Assembly: GCA_023423405.1 (NCBI GenBank) | Contig: JAFAFR010000008.1 | Coordinates: 186,001-250,000 of the forward strand | Reading direction: 5' to 3' | From: Bacteroidota bacterium | GTDB lineage: Bacteria; Bacteroidota; Bacteroidia; Chitinophagales; Chitinophagaceae | DNA: 64,000 nucleotides | Shown here: in pieces, positions 34,879-42,947 of the stretch | Layout: the number at the start of each line of letters is the position of its first letter | Numbering within the stretch: the stretch's first letter is position 1 | The notes under the pieces: generated by a model | What the model saw: the letters and a program-made list of their open reading frames with translations, nothing else | The model's database searches: none | Told to the model about the DNA's origin: nothing | Position numbers and translations under genes: made by a program

Positions 34879-36003
34879 CTAACGGAAAAGGGCAGCCGCT
34901 ATTCCATCTGCAAACAATTTTCCCTCGCGGCTCAAGGCCAGGTGGTGTTGGCGGCGCAACAGGCTGCCTTCCGCCAGGAAGCGGGCGGCGCCGGCATCAA
35001 GCTCCTGCATCACTTTTTCTCCAAAGCGATTTTCCACCTGTTCCAGGTTAATGCCTTCGCTGCGCCGGATGGCGGTCATGACATATTCGTTGAACTGGTT
35101 CTCGGGCGTCAGCGTTTCAGACTCCTGTACCGGCAGGCCTTCGCGAATGCCCCGGGCGTACAGGGCATTGTTGGAAACATTCCAGCGCCGGGTGCGGCCG
35201 TCGAAAGAATGCGCCCCGGGGCCCAATCCCAGGTAGGGCTTGCCTTCCCAGTAAGCGCTGTTGTGCCGGCTGCGGTGACCGGGCAGGGCAAAATTGGAGA
35301 TCTCGTAGTGTTCCCAGCCGGCTGCCTCCAGCCAGTCGCTGAGGAGCAGGAACTGGCGGGCCTGCTGTTCGGGATCGGTAGGTTCTTTTTCTCCGGCAGA
35401 CACCTGGTGGGCCAGCGCGGTGCGCGGCTCCACGGTAAGCGCATAGGCCGATATGTGGTTAACACCGAGGGAGAGCGCCGTTTCCAGGTTCTTTTCCCAG
35501 GCGGCATCGTCGAGCCCGGGACTTCCATAAATTAGGTCGATGTTGAAATCGGTGAATCCCGCTCCCCGCGCTTTTTCAATGGCGGTCAGCGCTTCGGCTG
35601 CCGAATGCGCGCGGTTCATCCAGCGGAGGTCTTCTTCCCGGAAAGACTGTACGCCGATGCTGAGTCGGTTGATGCCGGCCTCCCGCCAGCCCGCCAACTG
35701 CGCACCATCGATGTCGTCGGGATTGGCTTCCAGCGTGATCTCCGCACCCGGCTGCAGCTCAAAATGCCGGCGGATGCTCTGCTGGAAACTGGCGATCGTT
35801 TCTGTCTCCAGCAGGCTGGGCGTGCCGCCGCCATAATACACCGTCTCCAGCGGCTCACCCGCCAAACGGCCCGATTCCCTTTCCAGCTCAGTCAATATTG
35901 CGGCCACTACTTCGTTCTTGTTTTGCAATCGGGTAGAAAAATGGAAATTGCAGTAATGACATGCTTTTCTGCAGAAGGGAATATGAATGTAGAGTCCGGC
36001 CAC
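34879..36003 (-). CDS. hemW: HemW-type radical SAM protein (haem chaperone)
   Basis: Radical SAM protein of 374 residues from the HemN/HemW group. The iron-sulfur motif is CRKACHYCNF at residues 11-20 and the GGGTPS SAM-binding block is near 60; ANPDD and RLSIGVQSF follow. It lacks the long N-terminal extension and CxxxCxxCxC pattern of true HemN oxidases, so HemW, a haem-delivery protein, is the better call. The only plausible start is a GTG at 36003, since a stop codon lies three codons upstream. Its 5' end overlaps that of the divergent BamA-like gene by about 21 bases. Confidence 0.9.
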   Translation of the reverse strand: MAGLYIHIPFCRKACHYCNFHFSTRLQNKNEVVAAILTELERESGRLAGEPLETVYYGGGTPSLLETETIASFQQSIRRHFELQPGAEITLEANPDDIDGAQLAGWREAGINRLSIGVQSFREEDLRWMNRAHSAAEALTAIEKARGAGFTDFNIDLIYGSPGLDDAAWEKNLETALSLGVNHISAYALTVEPRTALAHQVSAGEKEPTDPEQQARQFLLLSDWLEAAGWEHYEISNFALPGHRSRHNSAYWEGKPYLGLGPGAHSFDGRTRRWNVSNNALYARGIREGLPVQESETLTPENQFNEYVMTAIRRSEGINLEQVENRFGEKVMQELDAGAARFLAEGSLLRRQHHLALSREGKLFADGIAAALFR

Positions 36004-37794
36004 CCGGCGAAGTTAAGATGCTTCTGCAAAAGCCTGTTCGTGCTGTTTTTTTTGGCAGGGCCGCTTATTGCGCAGGCGCAACATGCCCTGCAGATCCGGT
36101 TGGTGGAAGGCGATAGCATAGCGCTGAACCCGCTCCGGCTCCAGACCAGTTTTCCCAACCGGCCTGCCTGCCTGCAATATGTAGAGGAGCTTCCCGGTCA
36201 ACTCCAGAAAAAAGGTTTTGTGAGCGCTTCTGTGGACAGCATCGCCGGCGATTCTGCCCAAACCCGCATCCGGTTGTACCTGGGTGATGCGCTCTATTGG
36301 GGAAACCTGCGTCCGGCGGGACTCAGCGCCCAGGAATGGAGCCAAACCGGCATCCAGCTTCCGCGACCCGGTAAGGAACCCGTCGATGGCGCAAAACTCC
36401 TGGCCCTCCAGCAAAAACTCCTGGCCTGGCTCGCCGACAATGGTTTCCCCTTCGCCACCGTTCAGCTCGACAGCACCGCCTGGGAAGAAGGACGCCTCCA
36501 TGGCGTGCTGGTGATCGACAAAGGATACGCGTACGCATTCGACAGCATTCACGTAGAAGGGACCGCAAAAATTTCGGACCGCTTCCTGCGGCGCTACCTC
36601 GATCTGCCGCAGGGAAGCAAATACCGGCTGAAAACATTTGAGAACATCAGTCCCCGCTTGCGGGAACTGCCCTTCCTGCAGGAGGTCAAACCCTGGGACA
36701 TGCATTTCGGCGGGAATGGCGCCATCCTGGACCTCTACCTGGAACCCAAAAAAAGCAGCCAGGTGAATGTGCTGCTGGGGCTGTTGCCGGGTACCGATCT
36801 GCAAACCGGGCGAACCAAATTCCTCGTTACCGGCGAAGCCAATCTCAACCTGAAAAATGCCCTGGGCTCCGGTGAAACCATCGGCCTCAACTGGCAGCAA
36901 CTGCAACCCCGCTCGCCGCGGCTGAACATTTTCTTCCAGCAGCCCTACCTCTTTGGTTCTGCCTTTGGCATCAGCACCCAATTCGACCTCTTTAAAAAGG
37001 ACAGCTCTTTCCTGAACATCAACGGCTTGCTGGGAATACAATATGCGCTGAGCACCCGGCAGTCGGGCAAGGTGTTCCTGCAACTGGTTCGCAGTAACCT
37101 GTTGCAGGTAGACACGGCGGCTGTAAAAGCCAGCAGGCAATTGCCACCCGATCGCGACCTCGGTATGTACAACCTGGGTGTGGACTATGAGCTGTACACC
37201 ACCAACTACCGGCGGAACCCGCGCCGGGGCTGGGACCTGGGCGGAACCGTATCAGCCGGAACCCGGACCATCCGCCGCAACAACGCAATTGTTGAGATCA
37301 AGGACCCTTCCTTTAACTACAGCAGCCTGTACGATACGGTGGCCCTGAACAGCTATCAATTTAAACTAAAAGGCAGGGTAGCCCGCTTCTTTCCCATCGC
37401 CCGCCAGGGAACACTGATGGCGCAGGTTTCAGGCGGATGGGTACAGAGCCCTTCGCTCTACCGCAATGAACTGTTCCAGATCGGCGGATACCGTCTCCTG
37501 CGGGGTTTTGACGAGGAAAGCATTTATGCATCGGGATACCTGGTGAATACGCTGGAATACCGCTACCTGGTAAACATGAACTCTTATTTCTTCCTGTTCA
37601 GCGACCTGGGATTTACCGCCAACAAAAGCAGCATGGGACAGGCTGGCAGTCATTACCTGGGACTCGGTTTCGGTCTTGCTTTTGAGACCACGGCCGGGTT
37701 CTTCAACCTGTCGCTTGCAGCCGGCAAGCCGGGCGATAACGCGTTCGATCTGAAACAGACCAAGATACATCTCGGCTATGTGAATTATTTCTAA
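35983..37794 (+). CDS. BamA/TamA-like Omp85 family outer membrane protein
   Basis: Exported protein of 603 residues. From the ATG at 35983 a signal peptide runs to LIAQAQ (residue 32). Periplasmic POTRA-like segments follow to about residue 260, including YAFDSIHVEGTAKISDRFLRRYLDL and a FENISPRLRELPFLQEV unit. The C-terminal half is a barrel with the Omp85-type strands GGYRLLRGFDEESIYASGY near 500, containing the RGF motif of the lid loop, and a terminal HLGYVNYF. This is smaller than BamA, closer to TamA-like or patatin-free Omp85 proteins. In-frame starts at 35956 and 35941 are also possible. Confidence 0.85.
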   Translation: MNVESGHPAKLRCFCKSLFVLFFLAGPLIAQAQHALQIRLVEGDSIALNPLRLQTSFPNRPACLQYVEELPGQLQKKGFVSASVDSIAGDSAQTRIRLYLGDALYWGNLRPAGLSAQEWSQTGIQLPRPGKEPVDGAKLLALQQKLLAWLADNGFPFATVQLDSTAWEEGRLHGVLVIDKGYAYAFDSIHVEGTAKISDRFLRRYLDLPQGSKYRLKTFENISPRLRELPFLQEVKPWDMHFGGNGAILDLYLEPKKSSQVNVLLGLLPGTDLQTGRTKFLVTGEANLNLKNALGSGETIGLNWQQLQPRSPRLNIFFQQPYLFGSAFGISTQFDLFKKDSSFLNINGLLGIQYALSTRQSGKVFLQLVRSNLLQVDTAAVKASRQLPPDRDLGMYNLGVDYELYTTNYRRNPRRGWDLGGTVSAGTRTIRRNNAIVEIKDPSFNYSSLYDTVALNSYQFKLKGRVARFFPIARQGTLMAQVSGGWVQSPSLYRNELFQIGGYRLLRGFDEESIYASGYLVNTLEYRYLVNMNSYFFLFSDLGFTANKSSMGQAGSHYLGLGFGLAFETTAGFFNLSLAAGKPGDNAFDLKQTKIHLGYVNYF

Positions 37795-37808
37795 ATTGCA
37801 GCCCATCC

Positions 37809-38699
37809 ATGAACCGTCTTTTAACACTTACCCTGCTGCTTTTTTTTGGTCCGCTGGTCACCTATGGATTCCAGGCAGGTTCCGGGGACAGCCTCGCTGC
37901 AGCAGACAGCGCAACAAAAAAAGCGCTTACTCCCGCCGCATGGATCCCCATTCAATATGACAGCCTGGCCTACACGAAAACCATCCGCTCGAACCCTTAT
38001 TTCAATTTTGGCGGCGCCCCGGTGATGCGAACCATCCAGGTGCATGTGCCACAAAAAAAAGAAGGACTTTTTTACGTCATGGCAGGTCTGTTTTTGCTGC
38101 TGGCCCTCATAAGGGTGAGCTTTGTCCGCTATTTTCAGAACCTGTTCGCTGTTTTTTTCCGGGCCTCCATGAAACAGAAACAGATCAGGGAGCAGTTGTT
38201 GCAAACACCTCTGGCGTCTCTGCTGCTTAACCTCTTTTTTGTAGCCGTAGCGGGACTTTTTGCCAGTTTTGTATTACACGAAATGGGGACGAACGCAGCC
38301 CGCATTGGGTTCTGGATCTTATTTGGTTATTCGGTCGCGGCCATTGCCGCGCTCTATACGGGAAAATATTTTGTGCTGAAAATGCTCGGATGGACCTTGC
38401 AGATGGAACAAACCACCGATACCTATATATTCATTGTTTTTCTATGTAATAAAGTACTCGCCATATTCCTGCTGCCATTGCTTGCTGTTATGGCTTTTGC
38501 CTCCCCGGAACTGGGTATAATTGCGCTGACACTTGCCTGGGTGCTTATCGCTGGCATATTCCTTTATCGTTATATAAGTTCTTACGGATACATCAACCGG
38601 GAAGTGCGTACTAGCCGGTTTCACTTTTTTTTGTACCTTTGTGCCTTCGAAGTAGCACCCTTACTGTTGATTTATAAGGTGTTATTGAATATTGTGTAG
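37809..38699 (+). CDS. DUF4271 family membrane protein
   Basis: Membrane protein of 296 residues. A signal-like segment (1-20) is followed by a periplasmic stretch of about 65 residues and then six to seven helices between about 90 and 295. The end FHFFLYLCAFEVAPLLLIYKVLL is the recognisable core of DUF4271, which in Bacteroidota commonly lies just before hemD as here. Its function is unknown. It starts 14 bases after the BamA-like gene. Confidence 0.82.
   Translation: MNRLLTLTLLLFFGPLVTYGFQAGSGDSLAAADSATKKALTPAAWIPIQYDSLAYTKTIRSNPYFNFGGAPVMRTIQVHVPQKKEGLFYVMAGLFLLLALIRVSFVRYFQNLFAVFFRASMKQKQIREQLLQTPLASLLLNLFFVAVAGLFASFVLHEMGTNAARIGFWILFGYSVAAIAALYTGKYFVLKMLGWTLQMEQTTDTYIFIVFLCNKVLAIFLLPLLAVMAFASPELGIIALTLAWVLIAGIFLYRYISSYGYINREVRTSRFHFFLYLCAFEVAPLLLIYKVLLNIV
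38634..38641 (+). promoter_or_regulatory. Possible internal promoter for hemD
   Basis: TACCTTTG is an exact TAnnTTTG element about 95 bases before the hemD start. It lies inside the conserved end of the DUF4271 gene and has no clear -33 box, so it could be a by-product of the protein sequence. Confidence 0.22.
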
Positions 38700-38736
38700 A
38701 AGTCAATTAACTTTAAGAAATTTTAGCTCAGATAAA

Positions 38737-39531
38737 ATGCTAAAGAACGAGGCGAAGAAGGGATCGATAGCCCCTTCGATCAAAAAAATCCTGATTACCC
38801 AGCCGAGGCCTGAAAGCGATAAGTCTCCTTACTTTGAGCTGGGCAAAAAATTTGGCATAGCCCTCGACTTCCATCCCTTTATCCGGCTGGAAGGGATTCC
38901 TGCCAAAGATTTCCGCAAACAAAAGATTGACATCGGCCTGTATTCAGCCGTCATCTTCACGAGCAGGAACGCCATCGATCATTTTTTCCGCATCTGCGAA
39001 GAAATGAAAGTGAACGTATCGCAGGATACCAAGTACTTCTGCATCACGGAAGCGGTAGCGCTCTACCTGCAAAAATTCATCCTCTACCGCAAACGCAAAG
39101 TGTTCTATGGCGCCGACGGCACCAATAAGAGCATGTTCGACGTGATCAATAAACACAAGGAAAACGAGCGCTTCCTCTATCCCTGCTCGGAGAACCAGCA
39201 GGACAATGACATCGTCAACTGGCTGAAATCGCACAAATGCGAATTTGCGACGCCTTTCATGTATCGCACCATTTTCAACGACCTAAAAAGCATGATGGGC
39301 GATCACGACTATGACATCATTTGTTTCTTCACGCCCAGCGGTGTGAAAAGCCTCATGGACAATTGTCCAGGCTTCCAGCAAAACGGAACCCGCATTGGCG
39401 CCTTTGGTAGCAATACCTCCAAGGCGGTGGAAGAGGCGGGTCTGCGCCTCGACATCAAAGCGCCGCAGCCCCAAACGCCTTCCATGGTGGCTGCCCTGGA
39501 GCAATACCTTGCCGCTGAGTTCAAAAAATAG
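38737..39531 (+). CDS. hemD: Uroporphyrinogen-III synthase
   Basis: Cytoplasmic enzyme that closes and isomerises hydroxymethylbilane to uroporphyrinogen III in haem and corrin synthesis. The 264-residue product has the two-domain HemD layout: KKILITQPRPESDKSPYFELGKKFG at the start, AVIFTSRNAIDHFF near residue 72, and DIICFFTPSGVKSLMDN near 200, followed by GAFGSNTSKAVEEAGLRLDI. The ATG at 38737 is preferred over a TGT-region frame that overlaps DUF4271. It ends in a TAG that is in the same frame as the aldolase sequence behind it. Confidence 0.9.
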   Translation: MLKNEAKKGSIAPSIKKILITQPRPESDKSPYFELGKKFGIALDFHPFIRLEGIPAKDFRKQKIDIGLYSAVIFTSRNAIDHFFRICEEMKVNVSQDTKYFCITEAVALYLQKFILYRKRKVFYGADGTNKSMFDVINKHKENERFLYPCSENQQDNDIVNWLKSHKCEFATPFMYRTIFNDLKSMMGDHDYDIICFFTPSGVKSLMDNCPGFQQNGTRIGAFGSNTSKAVEEAGLRLDIKAPQPQTPSMVAALEQYLAAEFKK

Positions 39532-39570
39532 ACCCTGGACGCTTTAGCGCATATCCTCAGGCACCGGCTG

Positions 39571-40164
39571 GTGGCAATCCTCCGGGGACTCAACCCCGCC
39601 GATATCCTGCCGGTGGCAAAAGCGCTGCATGCGGGCGGACTGCGACTGCTCGAAATCACCCTCAACTCACCCGCTGCACTGGATGCCATCGAGGCCCTCA
39701 CGAAAAATTTTTCTTCCGAAGAACTGCTGATTGGCGCCGGCACCGTAATGGACGAAAAAGAAGCGCAGCAGGCGATGGCAGCAGGCGCCTCCTTTATCAT
39801 TTCCCCGCACACCGATGCGGCCCTGATCCGCGCCACGCGCGAGGGAGGCGCCGTGAGCATCCCCGGTGCATTCACCCCCACGGAAATTGTGCAGGCCTGG
39901 CGCTTCGGCGGGCAAATCATCAAAGTATTCCCGGCGGGTGGCGGTCTTTCCTATTTCAGGGAGTTGCGCGCACCGCTGAACCTGGTACCCCTGATGCCCA
40001 CCGGTGGTATCCATGCCGGGAATATCGCCGCATTCAGGGATGCGGGCGCTGTGGCTTTCGGCATTGGCTCGGCCCTGGTGAAAATGCCCTTTACCGTTTC
40101 GGACGATTCACTGAAAGGTATAACCGAAAACACAAAGGAACTGGTTCAGGCACTGACTGTTTAA
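39571..40164 (+). CDS. KDPG/KDPGal aldolase (2-dehydro-3-deoxy-phosphosugar-acid aldolase)
   Basis: Class I aldolase that splits 2-keto-3-deoxy-6-phospho-gluconate or -galactonate into pyruvate and glyceraldehyde 3-phosphate. Family residues: LEITLNS with the catalytic Glu near 28, GAGTVMD, the Schiff-base lysine in IKVFPAGGG near 115, and MPTGGI. The given start is a GTG that would remove most of the first helix. Homologous-looking sequence (LDALAHILRHRLVAI) begins right after the hemD stop, but no ATG exists there; a CTG at 39535 is another candidate. Pairing with dgoK, 10 bases downstream, favours the galactonate branch (DgoA-type). Confidence 0.82.
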   Translation: MAILRGLNPADILPVAKALHAGGLRLLEITLNSPAALDAIEALTKNFSSEELLIGAGTVMDEKEAQQAMAAGASFIISPHTDAALIRATREGGAVSIPGAFTPTEIVQAWRFGGQIIKVFPAGGGLSYFRELRAPLNLVPLMPTGGIHAGNIAAFRDAGAVAFGIGSALVKMPFTVSDDSLKGITENTKELVQALTV

Positions 40165-40174
40165 ACCTGCTTTC

Positions 40175-41167
40175 ATGGATAAAATCTTATGCTGCGATTG
40201 GGGGAGTTCAAACTTTCGTTTGTTCCTGGCCGATAGTAAGAGCGGTGATATACTGGCCACCTTCCGGTCCGACCAGGGGATAAGCCGCTTGCAGCCACCA
40301 GTGGGCGGTGAAGTCTCCCATGAACCGGCAGCCGGCGAAATATTGGCCGGCAACCCACCCGCTCTTATCGGCGAGCCTTTTGTTTCCGTGCTGAAACACG
40401 CCATCAAAGCACTCGAAACAGAAACGGCCAGCAGCCTGCAGAAACTTCCGCTGGTCATTTCCGGCATGGCCTCTTCCACCTTCGGCATCCTGGAACTCCC
40501 CTATACATCCATCCCCTTCGATCTGCACCGCGACCACCTGCATACCCAACGGATTGCCGCCAGCGACGCATTTCCGCACGAAGCCATATTGGTTTCGGGC
40601 ATTGCCACACAGCACGACGTGATGCGCGGGGAGGAAACAAAAATGCTGGGGGCCGGCCCTTATTCCGACAAGGGCGTTGACATTTACCTGTTGCCGGGCA
40701 CGCATTCCAAGCAGGTTTTTGTAGAACAGGGGCGCATCACCGGTTTCCGGACCTTTCTTACCGGCGAACTCTTTTCCCTCCTTCAATCGCACGGCATACT
40801 GGCATCTGCTGTTGACAGGGGACATTCTTCCCTGCTCGATCATTTCGATGCATTTAAGGAAGCCGTGCTGGCCGTGCAGCTTGAACCGTTTTTGTCGATG
40901 CTGTTCCGGCTGCGAACCAATATTATTTTAGAACACCACGGAAAAGAAGCGAATTACTGGTACCTCAGCGGATTGCTGATTGGAGAAGAGCTGAAGTCGC
41001 TCCGCAATGTTTCGTTCAACCGGCTCTACCTCTCGGGAGGCGATGTGCTGGAGCCACTCTATCTTGCTGCTATGGAATTCATTGGTTTCCCGCAGCCGCT
41101 GATGATGGATCCCGAAGCGGTGCTGGTGCGCGGACAACTGCGTGTTCTTCAGACAACCGCCTATTAA
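40175..41167 (+). CDS. dgoK: 2-dehydro-3-deoxygalactonokinase
   Basis: Kinase of the De Ley-Doudoroff pathway that phosphorylates 2-keto-3-deoxygalactonate. The ASKHA-type start CCDWGSSNFRLFL with the DWG phosphate loop is at residues 6-18; GISRLQPP, SGMASSTFGILELPY (near 105) and LLPGTHSKQVFVEQGRITGFRTFLTGELF (near 175-205) are typical DgoK blocks. The 330-residue length is slightly above the E. coli enzyme. It follows the aldolase gene in the same direction. The last four bases overlap the end of the convergent AbiEii-like gene. Confidence 0.87.
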   Translation: MDKILCCDWGSSNFRLFLADSKSGDILATFRSDQGISRLQPPVGGEVSHEPAAGEILAGNPPALIGEPFVSVLKHAIKALETETASSLQKLPLVISGMASSTFGILELPYTSIPFDLHRDHLHTQRIAASDAFPHEAILVSGIATQHDVMRGEETKMLGAGPYSDKGVDIYLLPGTHSKQVFVEQGRITGFRTFLTGELFSLLQSHGILASAVDRGHSSLLDHFDAFKEAVLAVQLEPFLSMLFRLRTNIILEHHGKEANYWYLSGLLIGEELKSLRNVSFNRLYLSGGDVLEPLYLAAMEFIGFPQPLMMDPEAVLVRGQLRVLQTTAY

Positions 41168-42180
41168 TTCTCTCGAATTCTTTCATTCATTGTTGACACC
41201 TGCTGCAGAATAGTGTCAAAGGTGATCGGTGGATTCCGATAAATCATTTCGGTTTGCATTACCCGATAATCACCGCGGTAAGCATCTATTTCAGTTTCCG
41301 GCAACATAAAGCTTATCCGATCCCGGGAAAGCGTATCATAGTCGAATCCTGAAAGTTTTATAAAGTTTCGCCGATACGAGTGTAGTTGATTGTACAGTTC
41401 CACATCGGCGAGTGCCTCATCAGCATGTTCTGACTGGCTTATGCACGCAATATCATACAGGTGACGCGACATTCGTTCAACCCGTATTAGCCTTCCCCCT
41501 CGCTGGAAAAACTCTTCATGCATCAGCATCATCTTTTCTATGAATGTCTTTTTAGGCAAGACAGAGCGTACATAAAAAGATACTTCCTGATATAAGGCCT
41601 GCGGAAAATATTCATTCAATAATGTCCCGATTGGACGTGCTTCGAACGGAATTCCCAGCGATCGTACACTTACTTCAATTTTAACAGGTGCCGGCAGGTA
41701 TGGATTCGGATCATACAGGGAGCGGTACCGTACAAACAATGTCTGCGGATCTTTGTCAGGTTGAGCGGGGTCGATCGGATCAACAACGATTTCTACTGTT
41801 CCGGCAGGCAGCCCGAGCATAGCAAGCTGTCGTTGCAACGCGTTACGCAATTCATTGCTGGTAAAATTGCATCCTCTTCGCTTAAGCCGGCTGAGTTCAC
41901 TTGTTCCGGGTGCTGGATTGTATGCCATTCCAAACGCTTCCGGTGCCAGTATGATGTCAATATCCTCTGACAAGCGCTGTATCAGGTTCCACCCCTTGCT
42001 TAAAGATGTTCCTCCCTTGAATACCATGAACTGGCTGTATTCACAGGAAAACAACGCTTGTAAGACCAGGGTAACCCACCAATCCTTTTCCAACGCATTT
42101 ACAGTAATGCCACTTGCCTGTGCTGCCTGCGTAAGCGTTTGCCTGCGTCTGTCGTCATCCAGTTGGAGCCACCCCAGCAT
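41164..42180 (-). CDS. AbiEii-family nucleotidyltransferase toxin
   Basis: Toxin of the AbiE (type IV) toxin-antitoxin family, 338 residues. The nucleotidyltransferase signature is FKGGTSLSKGW near residue 53 with SEDIDI near 69, which provides the two metal-binding acidic residues; a later KIEVSVRS supplies the third acidic position region. Known AbiEii proteins transfer nucleotides and block growth or phage. It starts seven bases after the antitoxin stop. The DNA of both genes looks more AT-rich than its neighbours, which suggests transfer. Confidence 0.88.
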   Translation of the reverse strand: MLGWLQLDDDRRRQTLTQAAQASGITVNALEKDWWVTLVLQALFSCEYSQFMVFKGGTSLSKGWNLIQRLSEDIDIILAPEAFGMAYNPAPGTSELSRLKRRGCNFTSNELRNALQRQLAMLGLPAGTVEIVVDPIDPAQPDKDPQTLFVRYRSLYDPNPYLPAPVKIEVSVRSLGIPFEARPIGTLLNEYFPQALYQEVSFYVRSVLPKKTFIEKMMLMHEEFFQRGGRLIRVERMSRHLYDIACISQSEHADEALADVELYNQLHSYRRNFIKLSGFDYDTLSRDRISFMLPETEIDAYRGDYRVMQTEMIYRNPPITFDTILQQVSTMNERIREN

Positions 42181-42187
42181 AAAAAAC

Positions 42188-42784
42188 TCACTTTATAGCT
42201 TTGATAAGATAGTCATGTATTTTGCCCGTTGCAAGTTCCAGGTCATGGTTTAGATCCGCTGGTTTTTCCAGGACAAGTATCTCCTGGATTCGCTTTTCTG
42301 TTTCAGCAGGGAGATTTTCCGTCCCAATTTCTTCCAGCGCCTGTATAAGCAGGCTGCTGTATTGACCTTTCAGGGAAAGTTTTTTAGCTGTGGTCGATTT
42401 TAAAACAACACTTTGTTTTCCAATTTTCAACAGCCGTGGAGAGCCATCGGTAATGTATGTCAGCTTCGTCGGTACCTGGGTCGTGAGCCCGAGCTTATGA
42501 ACAGCATAAGCTCCTGCAGGTTTCACCTTAATTTTTTCCTTTTTCGCCAATACCTCGACTACCCTTTCTGCGCTGGGTCGGATTGGGCCCAGTATAGGAT
42601 CCACCTTCGGTTTATAGTACACCCCGCTGGTTAAGCGCATGATTGTGCCTTCTTTAGCCAAACGGGAGAGTGATTTCCTTACGGCAACATCAGTCCCTAA
42701 GGATCTAAAATCTGAAATAAGAAGCACTTCCCCCGGCTTTTTGAATGATAATGAGCGTTTTACCGATTTTTGGACCTTTTCCAT
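42188..42784 (-). CDS. AbiEi-type antitoxin (DUF6088) with N-terminal winged helix
   Basis: Antitoxin and likely autorepressor of the toxin that follows. The 198-residue protein has an N-terminal winged-helix region: SDFRSLGTDVAVRKSLSRLAKEG followed by the wing TIMRLTSGVYYKP (about residues 24-58). The central part, KVKPAGAYAVHKLGLTTQVPTKLTYITDG, matches the DUF6088/AbiEi C-terminal-type fold. The gene begins immediately beside an operator with two inverted repeats (42785-42857), which supports autoregulation as known for other AbiE pairs. Confidence 0.85.
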   Translation of the reverse strand: MEKVQKSVKRSLSFKKPGEVLLISDFRSLGTDVAVRKSLSRLAKEGTIMRLTSGVYYKPKVDPILGPIRPSAERVVEVLAKKEKIKVKPAGAYAVHKLGLTTQVPTKLTYITDGSPRLLKIGKQSVVLKSTTAKKLSLKGQYSSLLIQALEEIGTENLPAETEKRIQEILVLEKPADLNHDLELATGKIHDYLIKAIK

Positions 42785-42857
42785 TTGTCACAAAGTTATT
42801 AATAATTGTGACAAAACAGCACTAAATATTGTCACATATTTTTAAATAATTGTGACA
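42785..42857 (-). promoter_or_regulatory. AbiE promoter and operator with two inverted repeats
   Basis: Four boxes alternate in orientation: TTGTCACAA (42785-42793), TTGTGACAA (42806-42814), TTGTCACA (42829-42836) and TTGTGACA (42850-42857). Partners lie 21 bases apart and the two pairs 44 bases apart, that is close to whole helical turns. On the minus strand TAACTTTG (42798-42791), an exact Bacteroidota -7 element, lies inside the first pair, and the first box touches the antitoxin ATG. Binding of the antitoxin here would block transcription. Confidence 0.7.
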
Positions 42858-42947
42858 TATTAGTAACTACTCCTAGACAGCTTTTTTTGACACCTTTAAT
42901 TTTTAGCGTCTTTTTTGCCTGGATACACAATAAAACCAAAAGAAAAA

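Noticed and set aside
34879..36003. HemN coproporphyrinogen oxidase
   Set aside because: Length and the CxxxCxxC-F motif fit HemW better than HemN.
36013..37140. 375-codon open frame on the minus strand
   Set aside because: Antisense to the BamA-like gene; no signal peptide or motif.
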